Origin: Mycolicibacterium arabiense
Lineage (GTDB): Bacteria; Actinomycetota; Actinomycetes; Mycobacteriales; Mycobacteriaceae
Length of the DNA: 64,000 nt
Assembly: GCF_010731815.2 (NCBI RefSeq)
Contig: NZ_AP022593.1
Coordinates: 1,922,001 to 1,986,000, forward strand
Direction: 5' to 3'
Every line of letters begins with the position of its first letter. The stretch's first letter is position 1. The translations under genes were made by a program, and so were the position numbers. Below the pieces are notes generated by a model, which ran no database searches, was not told the DNA's origin, and saw only the letters and a program-made list of their open reading frames with translations. Shown one piece after another: positions 36,753-45,144 of the stretch.

Positions 36753-37981
36753 TCGCCCGCCGTCGCGACGCGCTCGTCGACCACCGGTACGACGACGGCC
36801 TCGCGCAGCAGCCGGCGGAGCACCACCTCGCCGTCGGCGGCATCCAGGCCGGGCAGGTCGGCGGCACCGAGCGTCGCTCCCCGATGCAGCGCAGCCAGGG
36901 CGTCGGCGCACGACTCCGGGAAGGTGATCGCGCGGTCGGTGAGACGCAGCCGCACCTTCCCGGCGTCGCGTTCCACTGACGCGATCAACCCGTGCCGCCA
37001 CCGCACGCTGACCGCGTCGACACCAGCGGCGGCGTCCAGCGACGCCAGCGGCCGCACGGCGACGGGCCGTGTGCGCTGCGCGTACTGCCGGGTGAGACGG
37101 GCGGCGACGCCCTCGTCGAGCCCGGGTGGGCCGTCGCGCAGCGTCGCGGCGAGCTGGGCGATGACCTTGGTGGCGGTAGCCGTCATCTCGTCGCGGTCGG
37201 TTGCGTTCATCCCCATGGGGAGTGATCTTCTCAGGTCGGCCGCATCGGCCAGCTGGTCGACCAGCGCCCGCACGACGTCGATCCCCGTCATCGCGGCGAC
37301 ACCGATGGTCAGGTGGATCGACACCCCGCCCATCGCCTGCGCGGAGTGAATCCAGCCGCGCGGCAGATAGAGCGCGTCGCCCGGGCCGAGCACGGTGTCG
37401 ATCACCGGGTCGTCCTTGGCGCGTTCGGCCACTGCGGCGCGGTGATCGGTCCACGGTTGATCGGCCAGCGGGTCGAGGTGCACGGGCTCGTGCACGGTCC
37501 AGTGCTTGTGGCCGGTGGTCTGCAACACGAAGACGTCGTGCACGTCGTAGTGCGGGTCGAAGCCGCGGTTCTGCGGCGGCGTGACGTAGGCGTTGGCCTG
37601 CACGGGATGGCCGAGGTCGTCGACCATGCCGCGGACGAAGTCGATGACCGGCGGCCACAGCCGGTGTAGGCCCTGCAGGACGATGGTCGCGCCGGCGGCG
37701 AACTGTGCGAGCACCTTCGCCGAGTCGACCTGGTCGGGCATCTCGGCACCGAAGCCGGCCGGCGCGAGATAGCCGTCCTTGGCCACCACGCCACCCTCCT
37801 TGGCGACGCGGATGAACGGTGCGCGCACCCCGCGTTCGGCGAGCAACTCGTCGACGGCAGCGGCCGAGAGCAGATCGTCGAAGCCGCGGGGCAGCGCGTC
37901 CGATCGGCTGAGCAACGGCGAACCCCCCCAGTGAGTTCGGGCGAACTCCTGGGGGTCGATCGAGATGCAGCGGCTCAGCAT
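36749..37981 (-). CDS. JmjC/cupin-type Fe(II)/2-oxoglutarate oxygenase
   Basis: A 410-aa oxygenase related to ribosomal oxygenases (YcfD/MINA type). The iron facial triad is His144 and Asp146 in RGFDPHYDVHDVFVLQ plus His212 in LPRGWIHSAQ; Lys159 in GHKHWTVH is in place to bind 2-oxoglutarate. A C-terminal winged-helix-like part follows. Such enzymes hydroxylate side chains of proteins, often His, Arg, Asn or Asp. It starts 6 nt after the stop of a repeat peptide gene rich in exactly such residues, and overlaps the ferredoxin-like gene. A ribosomal substrate cannot be excluded. Confidence 0.85.
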   Translation of the reverse strand: MLSRCISIDPQEFARTHWGGSPLLSRSDALPRGFDDLLSAAAVDELLAERGVRAPFIRVAKEGGVVAKDGYLAPAGFGAEMPDQVDSAKVLAQFAAGATIVLQGLHRLWPPVIDFVRGMVDDLGHPVQANAYVTPPQNRGFDPHYDVHDVFVLQTTGHKHWTVHEPVHLDPLADQPWTDHRAAVAERAKDDPVIDTVLGPGDALYLPRGWIHSAQAMGGVSIHLTIGVAAMTGIDVVRALVDQLADAADLRRSLPMGMNATDRDEMTATATKVIAQLAATLRDGPPGLDEGVAARLTRQYAQRTRPVAVRPLASLDAAAGVDAVSVRWRHGLIASVERDAGKVRLRLTDRAITFPESCADALAALHRGATLGAADLPGLDAADGEVVLRRLLREAVVVPVVDERVATAGE

Positions 37982-37987
37982 CGAGCG

Positions 37988-38236
37988 TTAGGCGGAACCG
38001 TCGGCACCGCCGTCATGGCCCTCGGGATTGGAGCCACCATCCGCGGTGCCCTCGCCACCGGCAGAGCCGTCGGCGCCGCCGTCATGACCCTCGGGGTTCG
38101 AGCCACCGTCAGCCGTGCCCTCGCCACCGGCGGACCCGTCAGCACCGCCGTCATGACCCTCGGGATTCGAGCCGCCGTCAGCAGTGCCCTCGCCGCCGCC
38201 GGCCGAGGTGGTGATGTCGTCGTCGTTGATCGCCAT
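37988..38236 (-). CDS. 82-aa peptide with three identical 23-aa repeats, candidate modified-peptide precursor
   Basis: The first 13 residues (MAINDDDITTSAG) look like a short leader. Residues 14-36, 37-59 and 60-82 are three perfect copies of a 23-residue unit rich in Gly, Asp and Ala, containing TADGGSNPEGHDGGADGSA. The DNA copies differ only at third codon positions (8-9 differences per pair), so the peptide sequence is under selection. ATG 38236 is preceded by AAGGAGA at good spacing. The TAA stop is 6 nt from the JmjC oxygenase start. It has no Cys, Lys or aromatic residue. It is not a known family to me; substrate status is inferred. Confidence 0.8.
   Translation of the reverse strand: MAINDDDITTSAGGGEGTADGGSNPEGHDGGADGSAGGEGTADGGSNPEGHDGGADGSAGGEGTADGGSNPEGHDGGADGSA
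37991..38197. repeat. Three tandem 69-bp coding repeats
   Basis: Units at 37991-38059, 38060-38128 and 38129-38197 (C- to N-terminal on the minus strand). Pairwise differences are 9, 8 and 9, all at third codon positions. Confidence 0.95.
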
Positions 38237-38418
38237 GAAAATCTCCTTCGTCGGACCGCACCGGGCTAGTTGAGCAGGAGTGACCTGCTGGGGCACGGTG
38301 CCGCGTGAATTGCCACCGAACGCGATCGGTAAACGGAAGGCACGCCTTGCCTTCCTGGCGGGCCCTACCCGGGGCCGCCCGTCTGATCCGGCATGCCGCA
38401 TCGGAGCAGAATGCTGGT

Positions 38419-38781
38419 ATGTCCCGGCGTGCGATCTTCGTACTCCACGACCATCGCAAGCCTAGCCCGCACTTCGACCTGAGACTCGAGGAAGACGGAG
38501 TGCTGCGGTCCTGGGCGGTGCCGAAGGGTCTGCCGACCGACACCCGCCATCCTCGCCTCGCCGTGGCCGTCGCCGATCACGACCTAGAACACGCGACGTA
38601 CACCGACGAGCACAAGTCGATCGCCGACCACGGCTGGTGGCAACTGGTCGACCGCACCGACCGTCGTTTCGTCTTCGAGTTGCATGGTGAGCGGGGCGTC
38701 GTCCGCTACGCCCTCATCGACACCGGCAAGGGTTGGCTGGTGCACCTCACCAAGGACCAGCCCGACGACGACACCCGCTGA
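38419..38781 (+). CDS. Stand-alone LigD-type 3'-phosphoesterase domain protein
   Basis: A 120-aa protein matching the phosphoesterase (PE) module of DNA ligase D, without the ligase or polymerase modules. It reads RAIFVLHDHRKPSPHFDLRLEEDGVLRSWAVPKG, with the conserved His and His-x-Asp of the PE active site, then AVADHDLEHATYTDE with another His, and ends with a WLVHL strand. PE domains trim 3' ribonucleotides or phosphates before end joining. The start is ATG 38419. It is divergent from the repeat peptide gene with 182 nt between starts. Confidence 0.82.
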   Translation: MSRRAIFVLHDHRKPSPHFDLRLEEDGVLRSWAVPKGLPTDTRHPRLAVAVADHDLEHATYTDEHKSIADHGWWQLVDRTDRRFVFELHGERGVVRYALIDTGKGWLVHLTKDQPDDDTR

Positions 38782-38794
38782 GTGCGTTTTCGTA

Positions 38795-39280
38795 CTAGCC
38801 CAGGTACTGGTCGTCGGTGACGTGCTCCATCCACTCGACGACTTCGCCGTCGGCGACCTGCTGGATCGCGATGTGCGTCATGGCCGTGGTGTCGACTGCA
38901 CCGTGCCAGTGCTTGACCCCGGGTGGCGTCCAGATGACGTCGCCAGGATTGATCTGCTGCTTGCTGCCGCCCCACTCCTGCACCCATCCGGTGCCCTCGG
39001 TGACGATCAACGTCTGGCCGCCGGGGTGGCTGTGCCATGCAGAGCGTGCGCCCGGGCTGAAACCGACCTCGGCCGCCCCGGAGTGCCGGGCGTCGTTCGG
39101 GTCGAACAGCGGTGTGACGCTGACGGCGCCGGTGAAGGTCTCCGCCGGGCCCGGTCCTGCCGGCCGGGCGTCGCTGCGCGAGATCTCCATGGTCGGTTCG
39201 GCACCGGCGGGCGTGGCCTTCCACAACCCGAGCGGTACGACGGCCGCCAGCACGGCAGTAAGCGACAGGATCTTCTTCAT
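38795..39280 (-). CDS. Exported cupin domain protein
   Basis: A 161-aa protein. A signal peptide ([27 protein letters not shown]) precedes a single cupin domain with metal-binding motifs [19 protein letters not shown] and a second GVKHWHGA. The family often occurs beside hydrolases and carboxymuconolactone decarboxylases. ATG 39280 is preferred to 39310, because it directly begins the signal peptide and has AAAGGAA upstream. It is the last gene of a minus-strand operon with the alpha/beta hydrolase 26 nt upstream. Confidence 0.8.
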   Translation of the reverse strand: MKKILSLTAVLAAVVPLGLWKATPAGAEPTMEISRSDARPAGPGPAETFTGAVSVTPLFDPNDARHSGAAEVGFSPGARSAWHSHPGGQTLIVTEGTGWVQEWGGSKQQINPGDVIWTPPGVKHWHGAVDTTAMTHIAIQQVADGEVVEWMEHVTDDQYLG

Positions 39281-39306
39281 CGTGGTGGTTCCTTTCGGGG
39301 TGGGGA

Positions 39307-40443
39307 TCATTCCTGGCTGTTCAGGCTGTTCCGGAAGAACGTGGTGAGGGTGTCGAACGGAATGAGGTCGACGCGGTCGTACAGGTCGACGTGGCCGGCG
39401 CCGGGCACCATCACGAGCTGCTTGGGCTCTGCGGCGAGCTGGTAGGCCTGCTCGCTGAACTCGCGCGAGTGGGCCTGGTCGCCGGTGATGAAGAGCATGG
39501 GGCGCGGCGAGATCGTCTCGATGCCCTCGAACGGGTAGAAGTTCATGAACCGCACATTGCTACTGAGGGTGGGGTGCGTGGTGGTCGCCGGGCTGTGTCC
39601 CCGCACGGTGCGGTAGAAGTCGTAGAACTCCCGGTCGATCGCGGTCGACCGGTCGGTGAGTTCCTCTGGCGTCCCACCGGTGTATTCGACGTCCCCGCCT
39701 GCGAACTCGACGTCGCGCTGCGCGGCGGCCGCGGCGAGGATCTCCTGCCGCTGCTCCGGGGTGAGCGAGTTGCGCAGTCCGTTGCGGTTGACGCCGCCCA
39801 TGTCGTACATGCTCACCGTGGCAACGGCTTTGATGCGGGGGTCTATCTTGGCGGCACTGATGACGAAGCTGCCGCTGCCGCAGACGCCGAGCGCTCCGAT
39901 CCGTTCGTCGTCGACGAACGACTGGGTGCGCAGGTAGTCCACCGCGGCGCTGAAGTCTTCGGTGTAGACGTCGGGGGCGACCAGGTTGCGCGGTTGACCG
40001 TCGCTCTCACCCCAGTACGACAGGTCCAGCGACATGGTGACGAACCCCTGCTCGGCCATCTTGGTCGCGTACAGATTGGCGCTCTGCTCCTTGACCGCAC
40101 CCATCGGGTGCCCGACGACCATCGCCGCGTTCTCGACGTTGCGGTCCAGATCGTTGGGGACGAACAGGTTTCCGGTCACGTTCATCTGGTACTGGTTCTT
40201 GAACGTCACCTTCTGCACGGTCACACGATCGCTGGTGTAGAAGTTGTCGGCCCCGTTCGACGTGTCCCCCGCCGCCAGCTTCGACGACGGCGCGGCCGAC
40301 GACGGCGAGGACGGGGCGGCCTCGGGTGCGGACGGAGCGCATCCCGCCGTGGCCAGGACGCCCAGAGCGGCTGCACCGCCGGCCAGTTTCATCAGGCGGC
40401 TCCTGCGCTGGCCGCGTCCGGTGGCGTGGGAAGTGGTGGTCAT
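39307..40443 (-). CDS. Exported alpha/beta hydrolase (dienelactone-hydrolase-like)
   Basis: A 378-aa protein. The N-terminus has a Tat-like [11 protein letters not shown], then a hydrophobic stretch ending [10 protein letters not shown], where the Cys could be lipidated although the lipobox is not strict. The catalytic domain includes [15 protein letters not shown], the nucleophile elbow [16 protein letters not shown] (Cys or Ser as nucleophile is unclear), Asp in FITGDQAHS and His in [15 protein letters not shown] 40443 follows AAGGAG and overlaps the MFS stop by 4 nt. Probably a detoxification or degradation hydrolase acting with the operon dehydrogenase. Confidence 0.8.
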   Translation of the reverse strand: MTTTSHATGRGQRRSRLMKLAGGAAALGVLATAGCAPSAPEAAPSSPSSAAPSSKLAAGDTSNGADNFYTSDRVTVQKVTFKNQYQMNVTGNLFVPNDLDRNVENAAMVVGHPMGAVKEQSANLYATKMAEQGFVTMSLDLSYWGESDGQPRNLVAPDVYTEDFSAAVDYLRTQSFVDDERIGALGVCGSGSFVISAAKIDPRIKAVATVSMYDMGGVNRNGLRNSLTPEQRQEILAAAAAQRDVEFAGGDVEYTGGTPEELTDRSTAIDREFYDFYRTVRGHSPATTTHPTLSSNVRFMNFYPFEGIETISPRPMLFITGDQAHSREFSEQAYQLAAEPKQLVMVPGAGHVDLYDRVDLIPFDTLTTFFRNSLNSQE

Positions 40444-41690
40444 GACGAGTACTCCTTCGTGTGCAGTGGTGAAATCGTTGTACTGGTTGAGCTTTCGGTG
40501 GACCGGCGACCCTTTCGGTGGGCGTGCGCCAGCGCGGCCAGCGGCACGAGGGTCAGGGCGGCGATCACGGTTCCGATGATGGGCGGCCCCAGTTCCTGCG
40601 CTGGGGACTCGAGGGCGCGCCCGGCCATCCATGACCCGACAGCGGTGCCGAGGTTGAACGCGGAGGTGCTCAGCGCCGACGCCAGCGTGGGCGCCTGCTG
40701 TGCGAAGCGGACCGCCAGGGCGATGAGGATGGGGTTGACCGTCATCGACGTCAGCCCCAGCAGCGCGACGAGGACCACGGTCGGCATCGTGTGGCGTGCG
40801 GCCAGGCAGATGGCCAGCAGGATGGCCGCCGTGGCGCCCGCCGCCGTGAGCGTGGCGGCATACGGGCGGGTGTCGCCGAGGCGACCGCCGAGGAAGGACC
40901 CGGCGAGGGCGCTTACGCCGAACCCCACCAGCGCCAGCGGCACCAGATCCGCAGGCAGTCCGGCGCGGTCGGTCAGAAGCGGCGCGATGTAGCTGTAGGT
41001 GGCGAGAGTGCCGCCCATGATCATCGTGGCCGACGCCAGCACGAGTCACAGCCGAGCGGATCGCAAACTGGCGAACTCGGAGCGCACGGAAGCCCGGGGT
41101 TGCGTCGGATCGTCGGGCGGTACGTACCGCAGGACCAGGACGAAGGCGATGGCCGCGAGCACCGCCAGCACCCAGAAGGGCCCGCGCCACCCGATGAGCT
41201 GACCCGCGAAGGCGCCCAGTGGGACGCCGATGACGTTGGCGAGCATCCCGCCGCCGAGCACGATGCCCAGCGCCCGCGAACTCGCCGCAGGCCCTGCGGC
41301 GCGGCTCGCGACGACGGCGGCCACCGCCCAGAACGCCCCGGTGGCCAGAGCGGTGACGAAGCGGGCGACCAGCAGCAGCGTGAACCCCGAACCGAATGCG
41401 ACCACCAGGTGCCCGACGGCGAACACGCACAGCGCGAGCGCCAGTGTCGTCCGGCGGGGCAGGCGCAAGGTCAGGATCGCCATGCCCGGTGTTCCGACGA
41501 TCATGCCGACGGCGAAGACCGTGATGAGCAACCCCGCGCGCGCCGGCGTGACGTCGAGGTCGTTGGCGATGCCGGGTAGCAGGCCGGCGATGATGAACTC
41601 GGTGGTTCCCATCAGGAACGTGCCGATCGCCAGGACGTAGGTGACGAACGGGAGTCTCCGGGTGTCCGCGTCCGCTGCGGTGCTGGTCAT
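40440..41690 (-). pseudogene. MFS transporter interrupted by an in-frame TGA
   Basis: A 12-TM major facilitator of the AraJ/Cmx type in a single reading frame broken once. The first part, from ATG 41690 (GAGGAGG upstream), covers six helices and the motif with FAGQLIGWRGPFWVL, and ends FASLRSARL then TGA (complement of 41046-41048). The same frame resumes at once with LVLASATMIMGGTLATYSYIAPLL and runs to the normal end. Related proteins have Trp at this spot, so TGG to TGA is the likely change. No frame is lost, so it is a recent nonsense mutation, a sequencing error or read-through. Reinitiation at GTG 41042 is possible. Confidence 0.85.
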
Positions 41691-41728
41691 GGAGGCCTCC
41701 TCTCGGGGTAGATGGTGGATGGGGGTCC

Positions 41729-42754
41729 TCACGGACGCAGGAGGACCTTGATGGCCGTGCGCTCGTCCATGGCCCGGTAGCCCTCGGCGGCTCGGTCGAT
41801 GGGCAGTTCTAAGTCGAACACCCTGCCGGGGTTGATCTTTCGAGTCCAGATTAGGTCGATCAGCTCGGGTAGGAACCGACGTACGGGTGCAGGTCCGCCG
41901 TGGAGGTGGACGTGGGTCATGAAGACGTCGTCACCGCGCAGCTCGACGCCGTGCAGTACGCCGACGTAGCCGACGTGTCCACCGGGGCGCGTCGACGCGA
42001 TGGCCTGCATGGTCGATTCCTGGGTGCCGACCGCCTCGACGACGGAGTGCGCGCCGAGGCCACCGGTCAGTTCCTTGATGCGCGCGACACCGGCGGCCCC
42101 GCGCTCTTCCACGACGTCGGTGGCACCGAACTCACGGGCGAGTCGCTGACGCGACCCGTGCCGGCTCATGGCGATGATGCGTTCGGCGCCAGGCTCTTTG
42201 GCTGCCAGAATCGCCATCAGTCCGACGGCGCCGTCACCGACGACGGCGACGGTCTTGCCGGGCCCCGCCTCGGCGGCCACCGCGCCGAACCAGCCGGTGC
42301 CCAACACGTCCGAGGCGGCAAGGAGACTCGGCACCAGATCGTCGGACGGAATGCCCGGGGTGGCGACGAGGGTGCCGTCTGCCAGGGGCACCCGCATGCG
42401 TTGCGCCTGGGCGCGGCCGGTGGTGCCCAGCACCTCACGATTGACGCAGGATGTCTGATAGCCGGCCCGGCAGATCTCACATGTGTTGTCGGAGGCGAAG
42501 AACGAGCCCACGACGAACTGTCCCGGCTCGATCGTGCGTACTGCGTCGCCGATCTCTTCGACGATGCCGACGTACTCGTGGCCCATGTGGAAGGGTTCGT
42601 CGACGTCGTCGGCGCCACGATAGGGCCACAGGTCGGAGCCGCAGATGCAGGTCGCCGAGAGGGCGATGATCGCATCGGTCGGCGCCAGGATCGTCGGTTC
42701 CTCGACGTCCTCGACGCGCACGTCGCCTGGGGCGTACATCACCACACCACGCAT
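41729..42754 (-). CDS. Zinc-dependent alcohol dehydrogenase
   Basis: A 341-aa MDR dehydrogenase. Zinc ligands are in TCICGSDLWPY, MGHEYVGIVEEIG and the cysteine cluster DNTCEICRAGYQTSC. The cofactor motif is VAVVGDGAVGLMAILAAKEPGA. It opens a minus-strand operon with the MFS, hydrolase and cupin genes, divergent from an XRE/MmyB regulator, a layout often seen for aldehyde or alcohol detoxification in actinobacteria. ATG 42754 follows GGAGACC. Confidence 0.9.
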   Translation of the reverse strand: MRGVVMYAPGDVRVEDVEEPTILAPTDAIIALSATCICGSDLWPYRGADDVDEPFHMGHEYVGIVEEIGDAVRTIEPGQFVVGSFFASDNTCEICRAGYQTSCVNREVLGTTGRAQAQRMRVPLADGTLVATPGIPSDDLVPSLLAASDVLGTGWFGAVAAEAGPGKTVAVVGDGAVGLMAILAAKEPGAERIIAMSRHGSRQRLAREFGATDVVEERGAAGVARIKELTGGLGAHSVVEAVGTQESTMQAIASTRPGGHVGYVGVLHGVELRGDDVFMTHVHLHGGPAPVRRFLPELIDLIWTRKINPGRVFDLELPIDRAAEGYRAMDERTAIKVLLRP

Positions 42755-42916
42755 GGGGTCTCCTCGTAAACAATTGGTGGTGGCTCAGGTCCATCGCGAT
42801 CGGCCACCGCTTGCTCATTCGAGGAAACACCGGCGCCAAGCGGCCTGGGAGTCCCTGACGAAGGGTGTATCGGTAGTACGTCCCATCTCGGGTCGAGCCC
42901 TCGTACCGTGGTCGAC

Positions 42917-43804
42917 ATGGACAACCGGGCCGAAGTTCGCGAATTCTTGATGTCGCGTCGAGCCAAGATCACACCTCAGCAGGCGGGCATCCCGGAGTAC
43001 GGCAACCGCCGCGTCCCCGGGCTGCGACGCGGTGAGGTGGCATCGCTGGCGGGGGTCAGCATCGAGTACTACAGCAAGCTCGAGCGCGGCGGTCTGGCCG
43101 GCGTCTCGGCGTCGATTCTCGATGCGATCGCCAGGGCCCTGCAGCTCGACGACGCCGAACGCGCCCACCTCTTCCACCTTGCGCACGCCGCGGACGGCAC
43201 CAGCGCGGGCATGCGGCCGCGACGACGGCCCGCCAAGCGCTGGGTCCCGCGCCCGAGCCTGCAGTGGGCTCTCGATCACTTCACCGCTCCGGCGATCGTC
43301 CGCAACGGTCGGATGGATCTCCTTGCCGTCAACCATCTCGGCAGGGGAATGCACGCGGCGCTGTACGACAGCGATCCCGGCAGACCGCCCAACTTCGCCC
43401 GCTTCACGTTCCTGCACGAGGATTCGCACACGTTCTATCCGCACTGGGACGAGGCAGCGGACATCTGCGTCGCAATCCTCCGCACGGAGGCGGGCCGGGA
43501 TCCGCACGACACCCTGCTGCAGGATCTGGTCGGCGAATTGTCAACTCTCAGTGCGGACTTCAGGTGGCGGTGGGGGGCCCATGACGTCCGGACCCACGGT
43601 GCCGGGGCCAAGACGTTCCACCACGACGTCGTCGGTGATCTCGAACTGTTCTACGAGAGCGTCGACATGATCTCCGATCCGGGGCTCACCCTGACGCTCT
43701 ACGTCGCCGAACCGGCCTCCCCCACTGCGCATGCGCTCGACCTGCTGGCGTCGTGGACCGCGAACCAGCCGATCGAGGTCGAGTCCGGGCAGCAGTCGAC
43801 GTGA
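42917..43804 (+). CDS. XRE/MmyB-type transcriptional regulator
   Basis: A 295-aa regulator. The HTH includes NRRVPGLRRGEVASLAGVSIEYYSKLERGG and is followed by the MmyB-like ligand-binding domain (MDLLAVNHLGRGMHAALYDSD; FTFLHEDSHTFYPHWDEAAD). ATG 42917 is preferred over GTG 42908: a TACCGT -10-like element at 42904-42909 ends 7 nt before it, so the message may be leaderless. It faces the dehydrogenase operon and probably controls it. Confidence 0.88.
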   Translation: MDNRAEVREFLMSRRAKITPQQAGIPEYGNRRVPGLRRGEVASLAGVSIEYYSKLERGGLAGVSASILDAIARALQLDDAERAHLFHLAHAADGTSAGMRPRRRPAKRWVPRPSLQWALDHFTAPAIVRNGRMDLLAVNHLGRGMHAALYDSDPGRPPNFARFTFLHEDSHTFYPHWDEAADICVAILRTEAGRDPHDTLLQDLVGELSTLSADFRWRWGAHDVRTHGAGAKTFHHDVVGDLELFYESVDMISDPGLTLTLYVAEPASPTAHALDLLASWTANQPIEVESGQQST

Positions 43805-44283
43805 GGACCCTCAGCGCGTTGGCTGCCGCGCTGGCCGGGATGTTGGTGACGGGCTGCAGTTCCGCACCGTCGCCGGCCGCCCCGTCCAGCGACCCGACAC
43901 CGGTGACCTCCAACGCATCACCGGTCGACTCCAGCCGGATACGCATCGTCATCGGCGACGTGGAGTTGACGGGCCGACTGTTCGACAACTCGACCGCCCG
44001 GGACTTGAAGGCACTGCTTCCCCTTACGCTGACCTTCGCCGACCTCAACGGCGTGGAGAAGTCGGCACCGCTGCCCCGGAAGTTGGCGGTCGACGGCATG
44101 CCCGACGGGGACGACCCCCGCGTCCGCGACATCGGGTACTGGTCGCCCGAAGGGGATCTGGTGCTCTACTACGGCGACGTCGGCTACTGGACGGGCATCT
44201 CGCGAATCGGTGAGGTCGACGGCGACATCCCAGCCGCGCTTCGCGAGACCGGTGAGTTCACCGCCACCGTGGAGTCGGCGTAA
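43801..44283 (+). CDS. Lipoprotein with cyclophilin-like domain
   Basis: A 160-aa protein. The N-terminal signal has a lipobox LVTGCSS, followed by a Pro/Ser-rich linker. The core (RIVIGDVELTGRLFDNSTARDLKALLPLTLTF; GYWSPEGDLVLYYGDV) matches the cyclophilin-like fold family found in oxidoreductase clusters. GTG 43801 overlaps the regulator stop by 4 nt (GTGA), so the two are co-translated. The function is unknown; it may bind the ligand sensed by the regulator. Confidence 0.75.
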   Translation: MRTLSALAAALAGMLVTGCSSAPSPAAPSSDPTPVTSNASPVDSSRIRIVIGDVELTGRLFDNSTARDLKALLPLTLTFADLNGVEKSAPLPRKLAVDGMPDGDDPRVRDIGYWSPEGDLVLYYGDVGYWTGISRIGEVDGDIPAALRETGEFTATVESA

Positions 44284-44287
44284 CCGC

Positions 44288-44560
44288 TCAGCTCAGATGA
44301 ATCGCGAAGGACGCGAGGATGCGGCGCCATGCGTCCTCGGATTCCGGCTCCGAGTAGTGGAAGCCCGTCACCCGTTCGACGACGCGCAGGGGTGCCGGCG
44401 TGCCCCAGTCGTTCATGAAGGAGTGGCCGACGTCCGGGTACTCCTCGTCGTGCGGGACGTTGCCGTCGGTCAGGGTCGCCTCGAGTCGTGCGGCGGCACC
44501 GGGCAGCATCCGGTCCTTGGCGCCGTAACTGCCGACCAGTGGGCAGGATTGGGTCAACGC
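44288..44560 (-). pseudogene. Dienelactone hydrolase remnant (C-terminal part)
   Basis: The frame encodes only the last third of a dienelactone hydrolase: LVGSYGAKDRMLPGAA with the acid residue, then YPDVGHSFMNDW with the catalytic His. The frame continues upstream to about 44605 (ISAPAGEDLSAL, residues normal for the family) until a TGA. The nucleophile region is absent. No good start codon exists. This looks like an internally deleted, decayed gene. It is not expected to be functional. Confidence 0.75.
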
Positions 44561-44671
44561 AGACAGGTCCTCGCCGGCTGGGGCGGAGATGCGGATGTCG
44601 GGCGTGGCGCTCTCTCATGGCGTGACGATGACCATGGTGCCCGATGCGCCACTGCGCCGCGGGACATCAGG

Positions 44672-45040
44672 TCATCCGTTGGGCGGGATCAAGACCGTCC
44701 ACAGGTCGGTGATCAGACCATCCGCGATGAGTGCGACGTCGAAGCCCGACATCGACAGCTGACCGCTGGCGGGGTCGACGAGCTGCCAGGCGAGGTATCC
44801 GAAACCTTGCAGGCGTTGGACCGGGCCATCCGCGACGAACTGCATGTCGCCCAGGTTCTGCTGCAGCCCAACGCACTTCGCATCGAGCGCCGCATGGCCG
44901 GTGGTGACGCCCTCGTCATCGGTCCAGCGCACGTCCTTCGCATACGTCCGCTCGATCGCCGCCGCGCGCGTGTCGGCGTCGCGCTCGTTGAACACCTCGA
45001 TCAGGTTGGCATGCATCAACTGCTCGATCGCGTCTGCCAT
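44672..45040 (-). CDS. SnoaL-like / NTF2-fold protein
   Basis: A 122-aa single-domain protein of the NTF2-like fold. The N-terminal helices (IEQLMHANLIEVFNERDADTRAAAIERTYAKDVRW) are typical, followed by a beta sheet. The family includes small-molecule isomerases and hydrolases and many proteins of unknown function. ATG 45040 has GAGGGAAG upstream; an upstream ORF start at 45091 is not needed. Substrate unknown. Confidence 0.8.
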   Translation of the reverse strand: MADAIEQLMHANLIEVFNERDADTRAAAIERTYAKDVRWTDDEGVTTGHAALDAKCVGLQQNLGDMQFVADGPVQRLQGFGYLAWQLVDPASGQLSMSGFDVALIADGLITDLWTVLIPPNG

Positions 45041-45144
45041 GGCACTTCCCTCTTGGGCTCGGACGGCGTTGCACGGCGGGCCAGGCAGCACGCCACGACC
45101 GAGACCCTAGCAGTTTTGTAACGCAGCGTTCAGAACTCCACTCG

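Noticed and set aside
37991..38197. CRISPR-like tandem repeats
   Set aside because: The units are contiguous without spacers, multiples of three, and coding; no cas genes are nearby.
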